64,000 nt of DNA from Flavobacteriaceae bacterium Ap0902 (GCA_009835005.1 WTFG01000009.1:1-64000), one strand, 5' to 3'; numbered from the stretch's first letter, positions 25,164-34,761 are shown. Notes: generated by a model not told the origin, from the sequence alone. Made by a program: numbers and translations.

Positions 25164-26243
25164 ATGTTAAATGTAACCGAAACATTTCTTCCACCTATGG
25201 AAGAATACACAAAATACCTGCAAAAAGCATTTGATAAAAAATGGCTTACCAATCGGGGGGAATTAGTAGTTGAACTTGAGAATAAATTAAAAAAATATTT
25301 ATCTGTTGAAAATTTGACATTAACTACAAATGGAACATTACCTTTACAATTAGCCATTAAAGCTCTAGATTTAACTGGGGAAATTATAACAACTCCTTTC
25401 AGTTATGTTGCTACTACTTCATCTATTGTTTGGGAAAATTGCAACCCTGTTTTCGTGGATATAGAAGAAAACTTTCTTACGATAGATCCTCAGAAAATTG
25501 AGAAGGCAATTACAGAAAGGACATCGGCAATTTTAGCTACACATGTATTTGGAAATCCATGTGAAATAGAAAAAATACAACAGATTGCGAATAGACATAA
25601 CCTAAAAGTTATATATGATGCCGCACATTGTTTTGGTGTAAAGTATAAGGGAGAATGTGTCTTTAACTATGGTGATGTAAGTACTTGCTCATTCCACGCA
25701 ACTAAAATCTTTCATACAGGAGAAGGTGGATGTTTTATAACAAAAGACAAAGAATTACATGATAAGATTTATTATCATCATAACTTTGGGCATAATGGAT
25801 CAACGAAATTTCATGGCTTAGGAATTAACGGAAAAATGAGTGAATTGCAGGCAGCTCTAGGTTTAGCGGTCTTTGACCACATTGATGAAATTTTAAATAG
25901 GCGTAAAACCGCGGTTGCATATTATAATGAGTTATTACATGATGTTTCATCATTAAAATTAATACAAATAAGACCCGAAACTCAATGGAATTATCACTAT
26001 TACCCTATCGTATGTGACAGTGAAAAAACACTTCTAGCCGTTATGGAAAATTTAAATATAGAAAAGATATTTCCACGACGATACTTTTATCCTTCATTAA
26101 ACACGCTTCCTTATGTACAAGAAAGCACAATGCCTATATCAGAATCTATTTCAAAAAGAACATTATGCTTACCTCTATCGGCTAATTTGGATAGGTCATC
26201 TATTGAACTAATTGCATCGATTATAAATAAAACACAAGTATGA
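25164..26243 (+). CDS. vioA: VioA-like sugar aminotransferase (copy 2)
   Basis: 359 residues, closely similar over the whole length to the enzyme at 1951-3024. The two share long identical blocks such as TTPFSYVATTSSIVWE, LATHVFGNPC and CSFHATKIFHTGEGG (PLP lysine). It should make dTDP-4-amino-4,6-dideoxyglucose. Unlike copy 1 it is directly followed, with a 4-base overlap, by a PglD/VioB-like acetyltransferase, so this copy most likely feeds dTDP-Qui4NAc. It heads the plus-strand module that holds most glycosyltransferases. Confidence 0.87.
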   Translation: MLNVTETFLPPMEEYTKYLQKAFDKKWLTNRGELVVELENKLKKYLSVENLTLTTNGTLPLQLAIKALDLTGEIITTPFSYVATTSSIVWENCNPVFVDIEENFLTIDPQKIEKAITERTSAILATHVFGNPCEIEKIQQIANRHNLKVIYDAAHCFGVKYKGECVFNYGDVSTCSFHATKIFHTGEGGCFITKDKELHDKIYYHHNFGHNGSTKFHGLGINGKMSELQAALGLAVFDHIDEILNRRKTAVAYYNELLHDVSSLKLIQIRPETQWNYHYYPIVCDSEKTLLAVMENLNIEKIFPRRYFYPSLNTLPYVQESTMPISESISKRTLCLPLSANLDRSSIELIASIINKTQV

Positions 26244-26863
26244 TTATAATCGGTGCAGGAGGTTTAGCAAAAGAGGTTTTCCAAATCATATCAGAAAGTT
26301 TGGTGAATAAGGAAATCTATTTTTATGATGACTGGAATATGAATAAAAACTTCTTATACGACCATTACCCTATTATTCACGATGATAATAGTCTTTATCA
26401 ACTTTTGCAAACGCATGAGTACACAATAGCTATTGGAGGAGTACTAAATAGGGTAAACTTTCACAAAAAACTCTCGGCTTTAAATGGCAAAATTGCGTCG
26501 ACCATAAGTAGTAGGGCTTATATCGGATCAAAGAATGTATCAATTGGAGGCGGAAGTAATATTTTTGCAAATGTTATGATTTCCAATGATGTAAAGATTG
26601 GTACAGCTTGTTTAATCTATTATAATGCTGTGATAACCCATGATGTGATTATTGGTGACTTTGTAGAGCTTTCCCCGAACTGCACTCTATTAGGTAATTC
26701 AGAAATTGGGAATTTCACCCACATCGGATCTAACGCCGTAATATTACCTAAAATAAAAGTTGGCAATAATTGCATTATAGGAGCAGGTGCAGTTGTAACA
26801 AAAAATGTTCCAGATAATACAATCGTAGCAGGTGTTCCGGCTAAGAAATTGAAAGAAAGATGA
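26240..26863 (+). CDS. Amino-sugar N-acetyltransferase, left-handed beta-helix (PglD/NeuD/VioB type)
   Basis: 207 residues. An N-terminal Rossmann-like sugar-nucleotide domain opens MIIIGAGGLAKEVFQII. From about 85 hexapeptide repeats form a left-handed beta-helix (IGSKNVSIGGGSNIF, IGAGAVVTKNVPDNTIVAGVPAKKL). His134 in AVITHDVIIG matches the catalytic base position of PglD-like enzymes. Placed between VioA copy 2 and a 4-acetamidosugar transferase, it probably acetylates dTDP-Qui4N using acetyl-CoA. It overlaps both neighbours by 4 bases. Confidence 0.87.
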   Translation: MIIIGAGGLAKEVFQIISESLVNKEIYFYDDWNMNKNFLYDHYPIIHDDNSLYQLLQTHEYTIAIGGVLNRVNFHKKLSALNGKIASTISSRAYIGSKNVSIGGGSNIFANVMISNDVKIGTACLIYYNAVITHDVIIGDFVELSPNCTLLGNSEIGNFTHIGSNAVILPKIKVGNNCIIGAGAVVTKNVPDNTIVAGVPAKKLKER

Positions 26864-28014
26864 AAGTATTGCACTTAATAGATGATGAAAAGTTTACTGA
26901 TTTTATTATTGCTGAAAATCTTCAGATCAAATCAATTAATGGATATTCTCTTGAACACACATTCTTAGGGCTTAATACCAAATATAAGTTTACAAAAAAA
27001 CATCAAGATAAATTAATTTTAAAAGCTAATTTTAGTCAATATAAATCAACTCTTCATGAAGGAAAATGGGATATCCTTATAATACACTGTCTCACACAAG
27101 ACAAAGCGTTCGCGTTACAGAATATCTTAAAGAATTTCAAAAAGATTGTTTGGTGTATGTGGGGCGTCGATTTCTATACTCTGAAGTGGTTAGATTTTAA
27201 GCCTTACCAACCAGAGACTGCTAAAAATATTCAAAACACATCATTCAAGACAACTTTCAAATCAAAAGTACGCCCCTTATTTCACTTTTTAAAATATGGA
27301 TCTACATTAAAAAATGCGCAAAGAAATGTAATAAAATATGTTAATTTTTTCAGTCCGATAGTACCGGCAGAATATGATATTGCCAAAAATATTTCATTTT
27401 TCAACGCGAAAGCAGTAAATTATTCTTACGCTAGTCTAAAAACGATAATTGGAGATATACAAGTGACAGGGAATAAATTATATAATAATATCTTTATAGG
27501 AAACTCTGCAACACCAGAATCCAATCATTTTGATGTACTGTATAAACTAAAGGCATTGAAAATTAATGATAGAAAAATTATTGTACCTCTTAGTTATGGG
27601 CAACCAGACACATATGGTCTCAAAGTTAAAAAATTTGGTGAAGAAATATTCCATGAAAACTTTATTGGCATTACAGATTTCATTCCGTTAGAAGAATATG
27701 TGAATAATATTAAGTCTTGTGGCTTTTGCATTATGAATCATAAAAGACAACAAGGTCTTGGCAATGCGCTGTTATTTCTACTACTTGGTAGCAAACTATT
27801 TTTAAGCGAACAAAATCCAATGTTCGAATACTTTAAATCTATTGATGTTAGGGTTTATTCAATAGAAAAGGAATTAAATTCAAATGAATTATCTTCTCTC
27901 TTGGATAATGAAACAATTGCCACAAATAGAAAAATCATAGAAAGATTATATTCTGTACAAAACATTCAAAAAATCTATGAAGAATTTTATATAAAAATTA
28001 TCAATAGCATATGA
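26860..28014 (+). CDS. GT56-type 4-acetamido-4,6-dideoxyhexose transferase (WecF-like)
   Basis: A 384-residue protein of the family that includes WecF (TDP-Fuc4NAc:lipid II transferase) of enterobacterial common antigen. Recognisable blocks are VWCMWGVDFYTL, IFIGNSATPESNH, VPLSYG and CIMNHKRQQGLGNALLFLLLG. WecF transfers a dTDP-linked 4-acetamido-4,6-dideoxy sugar onto a lipid-linked acceptor, which fits the dTDP-Qui4NAc expected from the two preceding genes. It acts at the cytoplasmic face of the inner membrane. It overlaps the next gene by 4 bases. Confidence 0.85.
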   Translation: MKVLHLIDDEKFTDFIIAENLQIKSINGYSLEHTFLGLNTKYKFTKKHQDKLILKANFSQYKSTLHEGKWDILIIHCLTQDKAFALQNILKNFKKIVWCMWGVDFYTLKWLDFKPYQPETAKNIQNTSFKTTFKSKVRPLFHFLKYGSTLKNAQRNVIKYVNFFSPIVPAEYDIAKNISFFNAKAVNYSYASLKTIIGDIQVTGNKLYNNIFIGNSATPESNHFDVLYKLKALKINDRKIIVPLSYGQPDTYGLKVKKFGEEIFHENFIGITDFIPLEEYVNNIKSCGFCIMNHKRQQGLGNALLFLLLGSKLFLSEQNPMFEYFKSIDVRVYSIEKELNSNELSSLLDNETIATNRKIIERLYSVQNIQKIYEEFYIKIINSI

Positions 28015-28991
28015 AACTGTCCATCATTATTCCATGTTATAATGCAGAGAAATATATAGAGCGATGTGTAAATAGTATTCTTAATCAGAAAAATCACTCA
28101 CTAGAATTAGAAATATGGCTTTGTAATGATGGATCTAAAGATCAAACGTTAAGCATTTTAAAAAGATTAAAAAACAAATACCCTAGCCCGATCAACATCA
28201 TAGATCATCCTAATCAGGGCGTTTATAAAACCAGAAATAAGGCATTGGAATTAGTAACTGGAGATTTTATCTGGTTGATTGATGCCGATGATACCGTAGA
28301 AAATAACACGCTAATCAAGATTGAAGGTAAATTATCTAAATCAATAGATGTTCTTAACCTAGGCTACAAGGTAGAGAATGCCAATCATACATTTTCTCAA
28401 ATATTACCCCCAGCCATACGATATCCCACATCTGGTTTAGAATTCCTACAACATAATGATGGGAGACTATACCTATGGTGTAATATCTATCGCAAATCTT
28501 TTATTGATGAAAATCGATTAAGGTTTTTGGGCCAATCGATGAGTTTAGAGGATTCTTTCTTCAACATTCAGGCTTTTACAATGGCAAAAACTGTAGCGGC
28601 ATTCAAGGAGATCGTCTATGTCTATCATTTCAATGAGAATTCTATCTCTAAAAAACCAAGTTTAGAAAACCGCTTAAAACAAGGGGAGAGTTCTGTCAAT
28701 GTACAACTCGCATTACAAAAATATAGAGATAACTTCGATAAGGATTCTAAAATTTATCAAGTCATAGATACTAAATTAAAGCATAGTGTTTTGGGCTTCT
28801 TTTTCAGTTTGTTAAAAGAAAAATATCCAATCGATTATACCAAAAAGATTATAAAATTATATAAACAAAAATCTTTGTATCCGATTTCTATAGACACAAA
28901 TTTAAATCTTAAAGCAAAAGCTTTTAGAATTCTAGTAAATAGCAAACAAATTTTCTTACTTTTGACACAAATCAATTTAATGCGGAAATAA
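28011..28991 (+). CDS. Family 2 glycosyltransferase
   Basis: A 326-residue GT-A fold enzyme. It begins LSIIIPCYNAEKYIERC, has NDGSKDQT at the nucleotide site and the DxD-type motif in LIDADDT at about 90-96. A conserved LEDSFFN follows at about 185. The last 100 residues are basic and may contact the membrane. The sugar donor cannot be told from sequence. The polymerase gene follows after 3 bases. Confidence 0.88.
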   Translation: MKLSIIIPCYNAEKYIERCVNSILNQKNHSLELEIWLCNDGSKDQTLSILKRLKNKYPSPINIIDHPNQGVYKTRNKALELVTGDFIWLIDADDTVENNTLIKIEGKLSKSIDVLNLGYKVENANHTFSQILPPAIRYPTSGLEFLQHNDGRLYLWCNIYRKSFIDENRLRFLGQSMSLEDSFFNIQAFTMAKTVAAFKEIVYVYHFNENSISKKPSLENRLKQGESSVNVQLALQKYRDNFDKDSKIYQVIDTKLKHSVLGFFFSLLKEKYPIDYTKKIIKLYKQKSLYPISIDTNLNLKAKAFRILVNSKQIFLLLTQINLMRK

Positions 28992-28994
28992 TTC

Positions 28995-30095
28995 ATGTTC
29001 CCATACCTAATCATATTCTTAATTGCAGCTATACTTTTCTATTCCATGCCCAAAAGGCGCAGTGGATTAGTTACTGTATTCTTATTGGTTTTTATTGGCT
29101 TGGCGGGGTTTAGAGATATGATAGGTGGGTTTGACGTTTATATTTACTCTGAGGTTTATGAGGTTCTAAAAGGCTCAGACCTTCTTTTATATCCATATTT
29201 TGAAAAGGGATACCTAGGATATTATTATTTGCTTCAATTCATAAGTGGTAAAAGAGAGTTTATGTTCTTTGCGACAGCAGTAATCATGACATTGCTGCAT
29301 TTTAAGAGCATAAAAGAATATTCTCCTAATTTGGGAATGTCCTTGTTTATTTATTTTTGCAAGTTTTTTCTTTTTTCCTTTGTTTATTTAAGACAAGGCC
29401 TGGCCATGGGGGTTATATGGCTTGCTATTTCTTTTTTAATTAATAAAAAGTATTGGCAAGTAGCGTTATTGGCCGCCTTAGCCTTCATGTTTCACAGATC
29501 CTCCATCGTATTTATTCCTTTTCTATTTATAGCACATCGCCAATTCAACAACTTACAGTTAGGGTTAATTGCTTTTCTAATCATTTTTATATCTCTAACA
29601 CCGTTAGGTGATATGGCCTTAGGGTTTGTGGGGGATGTTTCCGAATCGCGAAAGTTTGCTGCTTATGCTTCTAGATCGGGTGGGGTAAATATATTCTATT
29701 TAATAGAGGGTGGAATAGGCGTTTATTTGGCTCTTTTGTTTCAAAAATATTTCTATTATAACAGAAATACCACCGTTATATTCAATGGCTTTTTTATGTA
29801 TTCATTGACGATTTTAGCAGGGCTTACAAATGCCACATTTATACGATTCTCTTGGTACTATTTTATTTTTGTAGTCATTGCGTTGCCTTATATTTATTAT
29901 TTTTATAAGTATCAAAATGCAGGCTTTAAACCTCTATTTAAAAACTTATTATTTATATATTACGCACTAGTCTTTTTTAGGTTATTAATTCTATATGATG
30001 GTGGAGATTTCATGCCTTATAAAAGTATTTTTCAAGACTTTGATAGAGGGGGAATATGGGAATTTATGGAATATAGAAAAAATTACTTCAAATGA
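28995..30095 (+). CDS. EpsG/Wzy-like polysaccharide polymerase
   Basis: A 366-residue integral membrane protein with about 10 hydrophobic spans. The segment LRQGLAMGVIWLAISFL, then KKYWQVALLAALAFMFHRSS, is the hallmark of the EpsG family, which acts as Wzy-type polymerase of flipped repeat units in the periplasm. It is the only polymerase candidate in the window although three flippases are present. It overlaps the next gene by 4 bases. Confidence 0.82.
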   Translation: MFPYLIIFLIAAILFYSMPKRRSGLVTVFLLVFIGLAGFRDMIGGFDVYIYSEVYEVLKGSDLLLYPYFEKGYLGYYYLLQFISGKREFMFFATAVIMTLLHFKSIKEYSPNLGMSLFIYFCKFFLFSFVYLRQGLAMGVIWLAISFLINKKYWQVALLAALAFMFHRSSIVFIPFLFIAHRQFNNLQLGLIAFLIIFISLTPLGDMALGFVGDVSESRKFAAYASRSGGVNIFYLIEGGIGVYLALLFQKYFYYNRNTTVIFNGFFMYSLTILAGLTNATFIRFSWYYFIFVVIALPYIYYFYKYQNAGFKPLFKNLLFIYYALVFFRLLILYDGGDFMPYKSIFQDFDRGGIWEFMEYRKNYFK

Positions 30096-30970
30096 ACCCC
30101 CAAATTTCTATATTAACTCCTACTTATAACAGAGCTCATTTATTAAATAGAGTTTATAATAGTTTATTGAGCCAATCCAATCTAAATTTTGAATGGCTGA
30201 TTATAGATGACGGTAGCATTGATAATACGGAAGAAGTTATAAAGCATTTTAATACTGAAAAATTCCCCATTATATATTTAAAAAAAGAAAATGGTGGAAA
30301 GCATACAGCTTTAAATCTTGGAGTGAAGGAAGCTAGCGGAGAATACATCTTAATGTTAGACTCTGATGATACGTTGCCCCATAACGCAATAACTATTATA
30401 TCCCAAAAAGTTGAGAACTTACCTGCTGAATTAGGCGGTGTTGTGGGTAGAAAATCAGATTTACAGGGTGAAATTATTGGGAATAAAAATCAATTTAATG
30501 ATCTAATTACTAATTCATTGGATATTAGATACAAATATGGTATAGAAGGGGATTTAACAGAAGTATTTAGAACATCAGTTTTTAAACAATTCCTTTTTCC
30601 TGAGATTAAAAATGAAAAATTTTGTCCAGAAATACTCGTATGGAATCGTATAGCTTTCCATTATGATTTATTATTCTTCGACAAGTCTATTTATACTGCT
30701 GATTATCAATCAGGTGGGTTAACAGATCAGATTATAAAAATAAGGATGAATTCACCAAAAGCAAGTATGTTGACCTATAGTGAGTTGGCTAATTATCATA
30801 TTCCATTAAAAGAAAAATTAAAAGCATCTATTAACTTTTGGAGATTCAGTTTTAATGATAAAGATTGGTCTTTAAAGGAGAAAATAAATATGAGTATACG
30901 CTGGATGATTCCCATTACCTATCCACTAGGATTATTAATGCATTTGAAAGATAAAAGAAAAGTATCATGA
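30092..30970 (+). CDS. Family 2 glycosyltransferase
   Basis: A 292-residue GT2 enzyme. It begins ISILTPTYNRAHLLNRV and has IIDDGSIDNTEE and the DxD-type motif in LMLDSDDT near 93. KKENGGKHTALNLGV is a block common in Bacteroidota GT2 proteins of O-antigen loci. Donor and linkage are unknown. The coding region is joined by 4-base overlaps to the polymerase upstream and the GT4 gene downstream. Confidence 0.88.
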   Translation: MNPQISILTPTYNRAHLLNRVYNSLLSQSNLNFEWLIIDDGSIDNTEEVIKHFNTEKFPIIYLKKENGGKHTALNLGVKEASGEYILMLDSDDTLPHNAITIISQKVENLPAELGGVVGRKSDLQGEIIGNKNQFNDLITNSLDIRYKYGIEGDLTEVFRTSVFKQFLFPEIKNEKFCPEILVWNRIAFHYDLLFFDKSIYTADYQSGGLTDQIIKIRMNSPKASMLTYSELANYHIPLKEKLKASINFWRFSFNDKDWSLKEKINMSIRWMIPITYPLGLLMHLKDKRKVS

Positions 30971-32058
30971 AAATACTCCAAGTTATCAATAGTTTAAATA
31001 CAGGTGGAGCAGAAAAATTAATTCTAGACACCTTGCCTAAATATGAGGAAAAAGGAATGGACATAGATCTAGCAGTTCTTGTAGATCATGATTATCCTTT
31101 TTTAAAATCCTTAAAAGAAGACTTTAAGGGTCAAATTTTCATTTTGGGTAGTGGCTCTGTTTATAATCCAAAAACTATTTTGCCACTTGCTAGGTTGATG
31201 AAAAATTATGATTTGGTTCACGTTCACCTTTTCCCTGCACAATATTATGCTCTGGTTGCCAATAAAATCAATAAAAATAAAGCTCAACTTTTATTCACAG
31301 AACATTGTACCTTTAATAGGAGAATGGAGAGTAGACTTTTTAAGCCATTAGAGAAACTTGTATATAACGGGTATGATAAGACCATTTGTATTACACCAGA
31401 AATTCAAGATATTCTTAAAAATCATGTGAATGCAAAAGAGCATCAATTACCTGTCATTCATAATGGTATAGATCTTCAGAAAATTTATACTGCAAAGCCT
31501 CTAGAAAAAAATACAATTGATGATAAGATTCATATTGATGATAAGTTAATCATTCAAGTTGCGGCTTTTCGTTTGCAAAAAGATCAACCAACGGCTATTA
31601 GAGCTATGCAGCATCTACCAGAAAATTTTAAATTAATATTAGTGGGTGATGGTGAGCAAAGAGAGAATTGCGAGCAATTGGCAGAGGATTTAGGGCTAAC
31701 CCATAACGTTATATTCTTAGGTAAACGCAATGATGTACCACGATTATTAAAAAGTACTGATTACGTAGTTTTATCTTCTCATTTTGAAGGCTTATCTTTG
31801 TCTAGTATAGAAGGTATGGCATCTGGTAAACCATTTATAGCTAGTGATGTGCCAGGCTTGACTGAAATTGTGAAGGGCTATGGATTGTTATTTCCTGATA
31901 AGGATGAAAAAGCATTAGCAGATATAATTTTGCAATTAGAAAACGACCCAGTACTATACCAAGAAACTGTAAAAAAATGCCAATTGAGAGCTAGTGAATT
32001 TGATATAGAAAAAATGATCAATCAACACATTGAATTATATGAAGGACTCACGAGCTAA
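30967..32058 (+). CDS. Family 4 glycosyltransferase
   Basis: A 363-residue GT-B enzyme. The N-terminus ILQVINSLNTGGAEKLI has the Gly-rich acceptor-side loop. The C-terminal domain has VGDGEQRENCEQLAEDLGL, VIFLGKRNDVPRLL and the E-x7-E type motif in HFEGLSLSSIEGMASGKP. It adds one sugar of the repeat unit, probably retaining. The last 20 bases overlap the next glycosyltransferase gene. Confidence 0.9.
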   Translation: MKILQVINSLNTGGAEKLILDTLPKYEEKGMDIDLAVLVDHDYPFLKSLKEDFKGQIFILGSGSVYNPKTILPLARLMKNYDLVHVHLFPAQYYALVANKINKNKAQLLFTEHCTFNRRMESRLFKPLEKLVYNGYDKTICITPEIQDILKNHVNAKEHQLPVIHNGIDLQKIYTAKPLEKNTIDDKIHIDDKLIIQVAAFRLQKDQPTAIRAMQHLPENFKLILVGDGEQRENCEQLAEDLGLTHNVIFLGKRNDVPRLLKSTDYVVLSSHFEGLSLSSIEGMASGKPFIASDVPGLTEIVKGYGLLFPDKDEKALADIILQLENDPVLYQETVKKCQLRASEFDIEKMINQHIELYEGLTS

Positions 32059-33205
32059 AATAATTCGTACATCTACTATTGCTCTATCATTAGATGTTCT
32101 GCTGAAAGGACAACTCAGATACCTTAATCAGTTTTATAAGGTTAAAGCAGTTTCTGGAAATGACAGGCATTTACAAAATGTTAAAAAAAGGGAAGGTGTA
32201 GATGTAATTGATCTGCCAATGGAAAGAAAAATTTCTATCTTCAAGGATATTATATCTCTTGTCCGTATGTATCTCCTACTCAGAAAAGAAAAACCAGACA
32301 TAGTACACTCTATTACACCCAAGGCAGGGCTTATCACTATGTTAGCAGCTAAGATGGCTGGTGTCCCCATCCGCATTCATACCTTTACAGGGTTAATCTT
32401 CCCCTATTCAAAGGGAAGCATGAAGAGGTTGCTTATCTTGATGGATAAGTTACTTTGCGCATCTGCGACGAAAATTATACCAGAAGGAGAAGGTGTTAAA
32501 CATGATTTAATTGAATACAATATTACCAGAAAACCTTTGGAGGTATTAGCCAATGGCAATATTAATGGTGTGGACATTAAATTCTTTAGACCTAACACGA
32601 TTCCCTCTGAAACGTTGCAAGAAATTAGAGCAAAGTATAATATCCCTGAAAATCATTTTATCTATTGTTTTGTGGGTCGCATTGGCTTAGAGAAAGGAAT
32701 CAATGAACTTCTTGAATCCTTTAATAATCTTTATGAAGAAAATGATAAGATCAATCTTCTCTTAATAGGTGCTTTGGATGATAGTGAAGAAATCAATGAA
32801 AGACTTAGACAAAAAATTAAACAAAATCCATCTATTATTCATGTAGGTTGGCAGGATGACATCAAAGCCTTTTTAGAGCTCAGTGACTGTTTTGTTTTTC
32901 CTAGCCACAGAGAGGGATTTCCAAACGTTGTATTACAAGCGTGTGCTATGGGACTTCCCTGCATCGTCACAAACATTAGTGGTTCTAATGAAATTATTCA
33001 AAATGAAGAAAATGGGATAATAGTTCCAACTAAAGATAAAGATGCATTATACATCCAGATGGAGAGATTATTAAATCAACCTTTATTAAGAAATAAATTT
33101 GGAAAAGAAGCAAGAAAGACTATTGTGGAAAAGTTCGAACAACAAAAGGTTTGGGATGCTTTGAAAAATGAATATGATCAATTAATTAATAGATATTTAA
33201 ATTAG
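32039..33205 (+). CDS. Family 4 glycosyltransferase
   Basis: 388 residues from the ATG at 32039. A TTG at 32030 would add three residues but is less likely. GT4 features are IHTFTGLIFPY in the N-domain, YCFVGRIGLEKGINELLESF at the start of the C-domain, and HREGFPNVVLQACAMGLPCIV with the E-x7-E type motif. This pattern is common in enzymes acting on undecaprenyl-linked acceptors. It is the last gene of module 5, and the sequence shows no hairpin terminator before the ugd promoter. Confidence 0.9.
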   Translation: MKDSRAKIIRTSTIALSLDVLLKGQLRYLNQFYKVKAVSGNDRHLQNVKKREGVDVIDLPMERKISIFKDIISLVRMYLLLRKEKPDIVHSITPKAGLITMLAAKMAGVPIRIHTFTGLIFPYSKGSMKRLLILMDKLLCASATKIIPEGEGVKHDLIEYNITRKPLEVLANGNINGVDIKFFRPNTIPSETLQEIRAKYNIPENHFIYCFVGRIGLEKGINELLESFNNLYEENDKINLLLIGALDDSEEINERLRQKIKQNPSIIHVGWQDDIKAFLELSDCFVFPSHREGFPNVVLQACAMGLPCIVTNISGSNEIIQNEENGIIVPTKDKDALYIQMERLLNQPLLRNKFGKEARKTIVEKFEQQKVWDALKNEYDQLINRYLN

Positions 33206-33252
33206 TTTTTCATTTCACGATTAATAAAATCTTGAAACAATCACAATCACAT

Positions 33253-33268
33253 TAATTTTGTAATTTTG
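33253..33268 (+). promoter_or_regulatory. ugd: Tandem -7 elements (two TAATTTTG copies) for ugd
   Basis: TAATTTTG occurs twice head to tail (33253-33260 and 33261-33268), each matching TAnnTTTG, 23-31 bases before the ATG. A TTG at 33232-33234 lies 18 bases upstream of the first copy, a fair -33 element. Confidence 0.6.
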
Positions 33269-33291
33269 TTTAACTAGATAGAATTAAATAA

Positions 33292-34602
33292 ATGAAAATA
33301 ACCATAGTAGGAACAGGATATGTAGGGCTTGTAACAGGAGCATGTTTAGCAGATGTGGGCGTGCAGGTAACATGTATAGACATAGATAAAAATAAAATTG
33401 AAGGTTTATTAAATGGGATTATCCCAATTTATGAGCCTGGTTTAGAAACGATTGTAAAAAGAAATGTAGAAGCTGGCAGATTACATTTCTCTACCAAATT
33501 ATCAGAGAATCTAGATGATGTTAAGGCTGTATTCATAGCGGTAGGAACGCCTCCTGGAGAAGATGGAAGCGCTGATTTGCAATATGTGAAGAATGTAGCC
33601 AGAGAAGTTGGCCAGTCCATGAATGGCTATCTAGTAGTAGTCACAAAGAGTACCGTGCCCGTAGGAACTTCTATCATGGTGAGAGACACCATTCAAGAGG
33701 AATTAGATAAAAGAAATGCAGAAATAGAATTTGATGTCGCTTCTAACCCAGAATTCTTAAAAGAAGGTGCTGCGATAGAAGATTTCATGAAACCAGACCG
33801 TGTAGTGATTGGTACTGATAGCCAAAGAGCGAGAGAAGTTTTAGAAAGCATTTATAAACCATTTCAGTTAAATGGATATAGAATCATCCACATGGATATC
33901 ATTTCTGCAGAGCTCACTAAATACGCAGCAAACTCCATGTTGGCGACGCGTATAAGTTTTATGAATGAAATCGCTAACTTGTGTGAGCTGGTAGGTGCAG
34001 ATATTAATTATGTGAGAGCTGGATTAGGATCAGACCCAAGAATTGGTAAAAAGTTTTTATATTCTGGAGTTGGCTATGGTGGTTCATGTTTCCCAAAGGA
34101 TGTGAAGGCATTGGTACGCACTGGGAAGTCATTGGGATATGAACTTAAAATCCTAGAAGCCGTAGAACAGGTAAACAACTTACAGAAAGAAGTCTTAGCA
34201 TATAAAATTAAAGATTACTTTAAAGATGATAAGAAGAAGACGATTGCTATCTGGGGGCTTTCATTCAAACCAAATACAGATGATATGCGTGAGGCGCCAA
34301 GCATAGAAATTATCAATCAATTAGTAGAAGCAGGTTTTACTGTCAAAGTTTTTGACCCTGTCGCCATGGAAGAGGCCAAGCATATTATTGGGGACAAGGT
34401 AATTTGGTGCGAAACCTCTTTTGAGACTGTGAAAGATGCTGATGCCATTGCTCTAGTAACAGAATGGAATGAATTCAAGTTCCCAGAATGGGATAGAATT
34501 AAAGGTTTAATGAAAACTCATGTAGTCTTTGACGGTAGAAATATCTACGAAAGAGAAAGACTAGAAGAAAAAGGATTTACATACTTTGGGATTGGGAGGT
34601 AA
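33292..34602 (+). CDS. ugd: UDP-glucose/UDP-sugar 6-dehydrogenase
   Basis: A 436-residue enzyme that oxidises UDP-glucose to UDP-glucuronate with two NAD+. The N-terminal Rossmann fold is IVGTGYVGLVTGACLADVG. The central helix carries NPEFLKEGAAIEDFMKPDR, and the catalytic cysteine is in GVGYGGSCFPKDVKAL. The C-terminal UDP-binding domain has WGLSFKPNTDDMREAPS. It has its own promoter and terminator, so it is a single-gene unit. A UDP-ManNAc dehydrogenase is a less likely alternative. Confidence 0.93.
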   Translation: MKITIVGTGYVGLVTGACLADVGVQVTCIDIDKNKIEGLLNGIIPIYEPGLETIVKRNVEAGRLHFSTKLSENLDDVKAVFIAVGTPPGEDGSADLQYVKNVAREVGQSMNGYLVVVTKSTVPVGTSIMVRDTIQEELDKRNAEIEFDVASNPEFLKEGAAIEDFMKPDRVVIGTDSQRAREVLESIYKPFQLNGYRIIHMDIISAELTKYAANSMLATRISFMNEIANLCELVGADINYVRAGLGSDPRIGKKFLYSGVGYGGSCFPKDVKALVRTGKSLGYELKILEAVEQVNNLQKEVLAYKIKDYFKDDKKKTIAIWGLSFKPNTDDMREAPSIEIINQLVEAGFTVKVFDPVAMEEAKHIIGDKVIWCETSFETVKDADAIALVTEWNEFKFPEWDRIKGLMKTHVVFDGRNIYERERLEEKGFTYFGIGR

Positions 34603-34628
34603 TGCTAATAGAATCACTTATAATTCAG

Positions 34629-34667
34629 CCTGTATATAAAATATAATTCTATACAGGTTTTTATTTT
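34629..34667 (+). terminator. Rho-independent terminator after ugd
   Basis: CCTGTATA (34629-34636) pairs perfectly with TATACAGG (34650-34657) over a 13-base loop, followed by TTTTTATTTT. Confidence 0.8.
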
Positions 34668-34753
34668 ATCATTTTTACGTCAAATCTCTAAACGTTGAAT
34701 ATTAAAAATGAATTATTTTAGTTTTATCTATATGTTAGAGAATTATTAATTTA

Positions 34754-34761
34754 TACTTTTG
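34754..34761 (+). promoter_or_regulatory. -7 promoter element (TACTTTTG) for the MBOAT gene
   Basis: An exact TAnnTTTG match 26 bases before the ATG, downstream of the ugd terminator. Confidence 0.6.
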
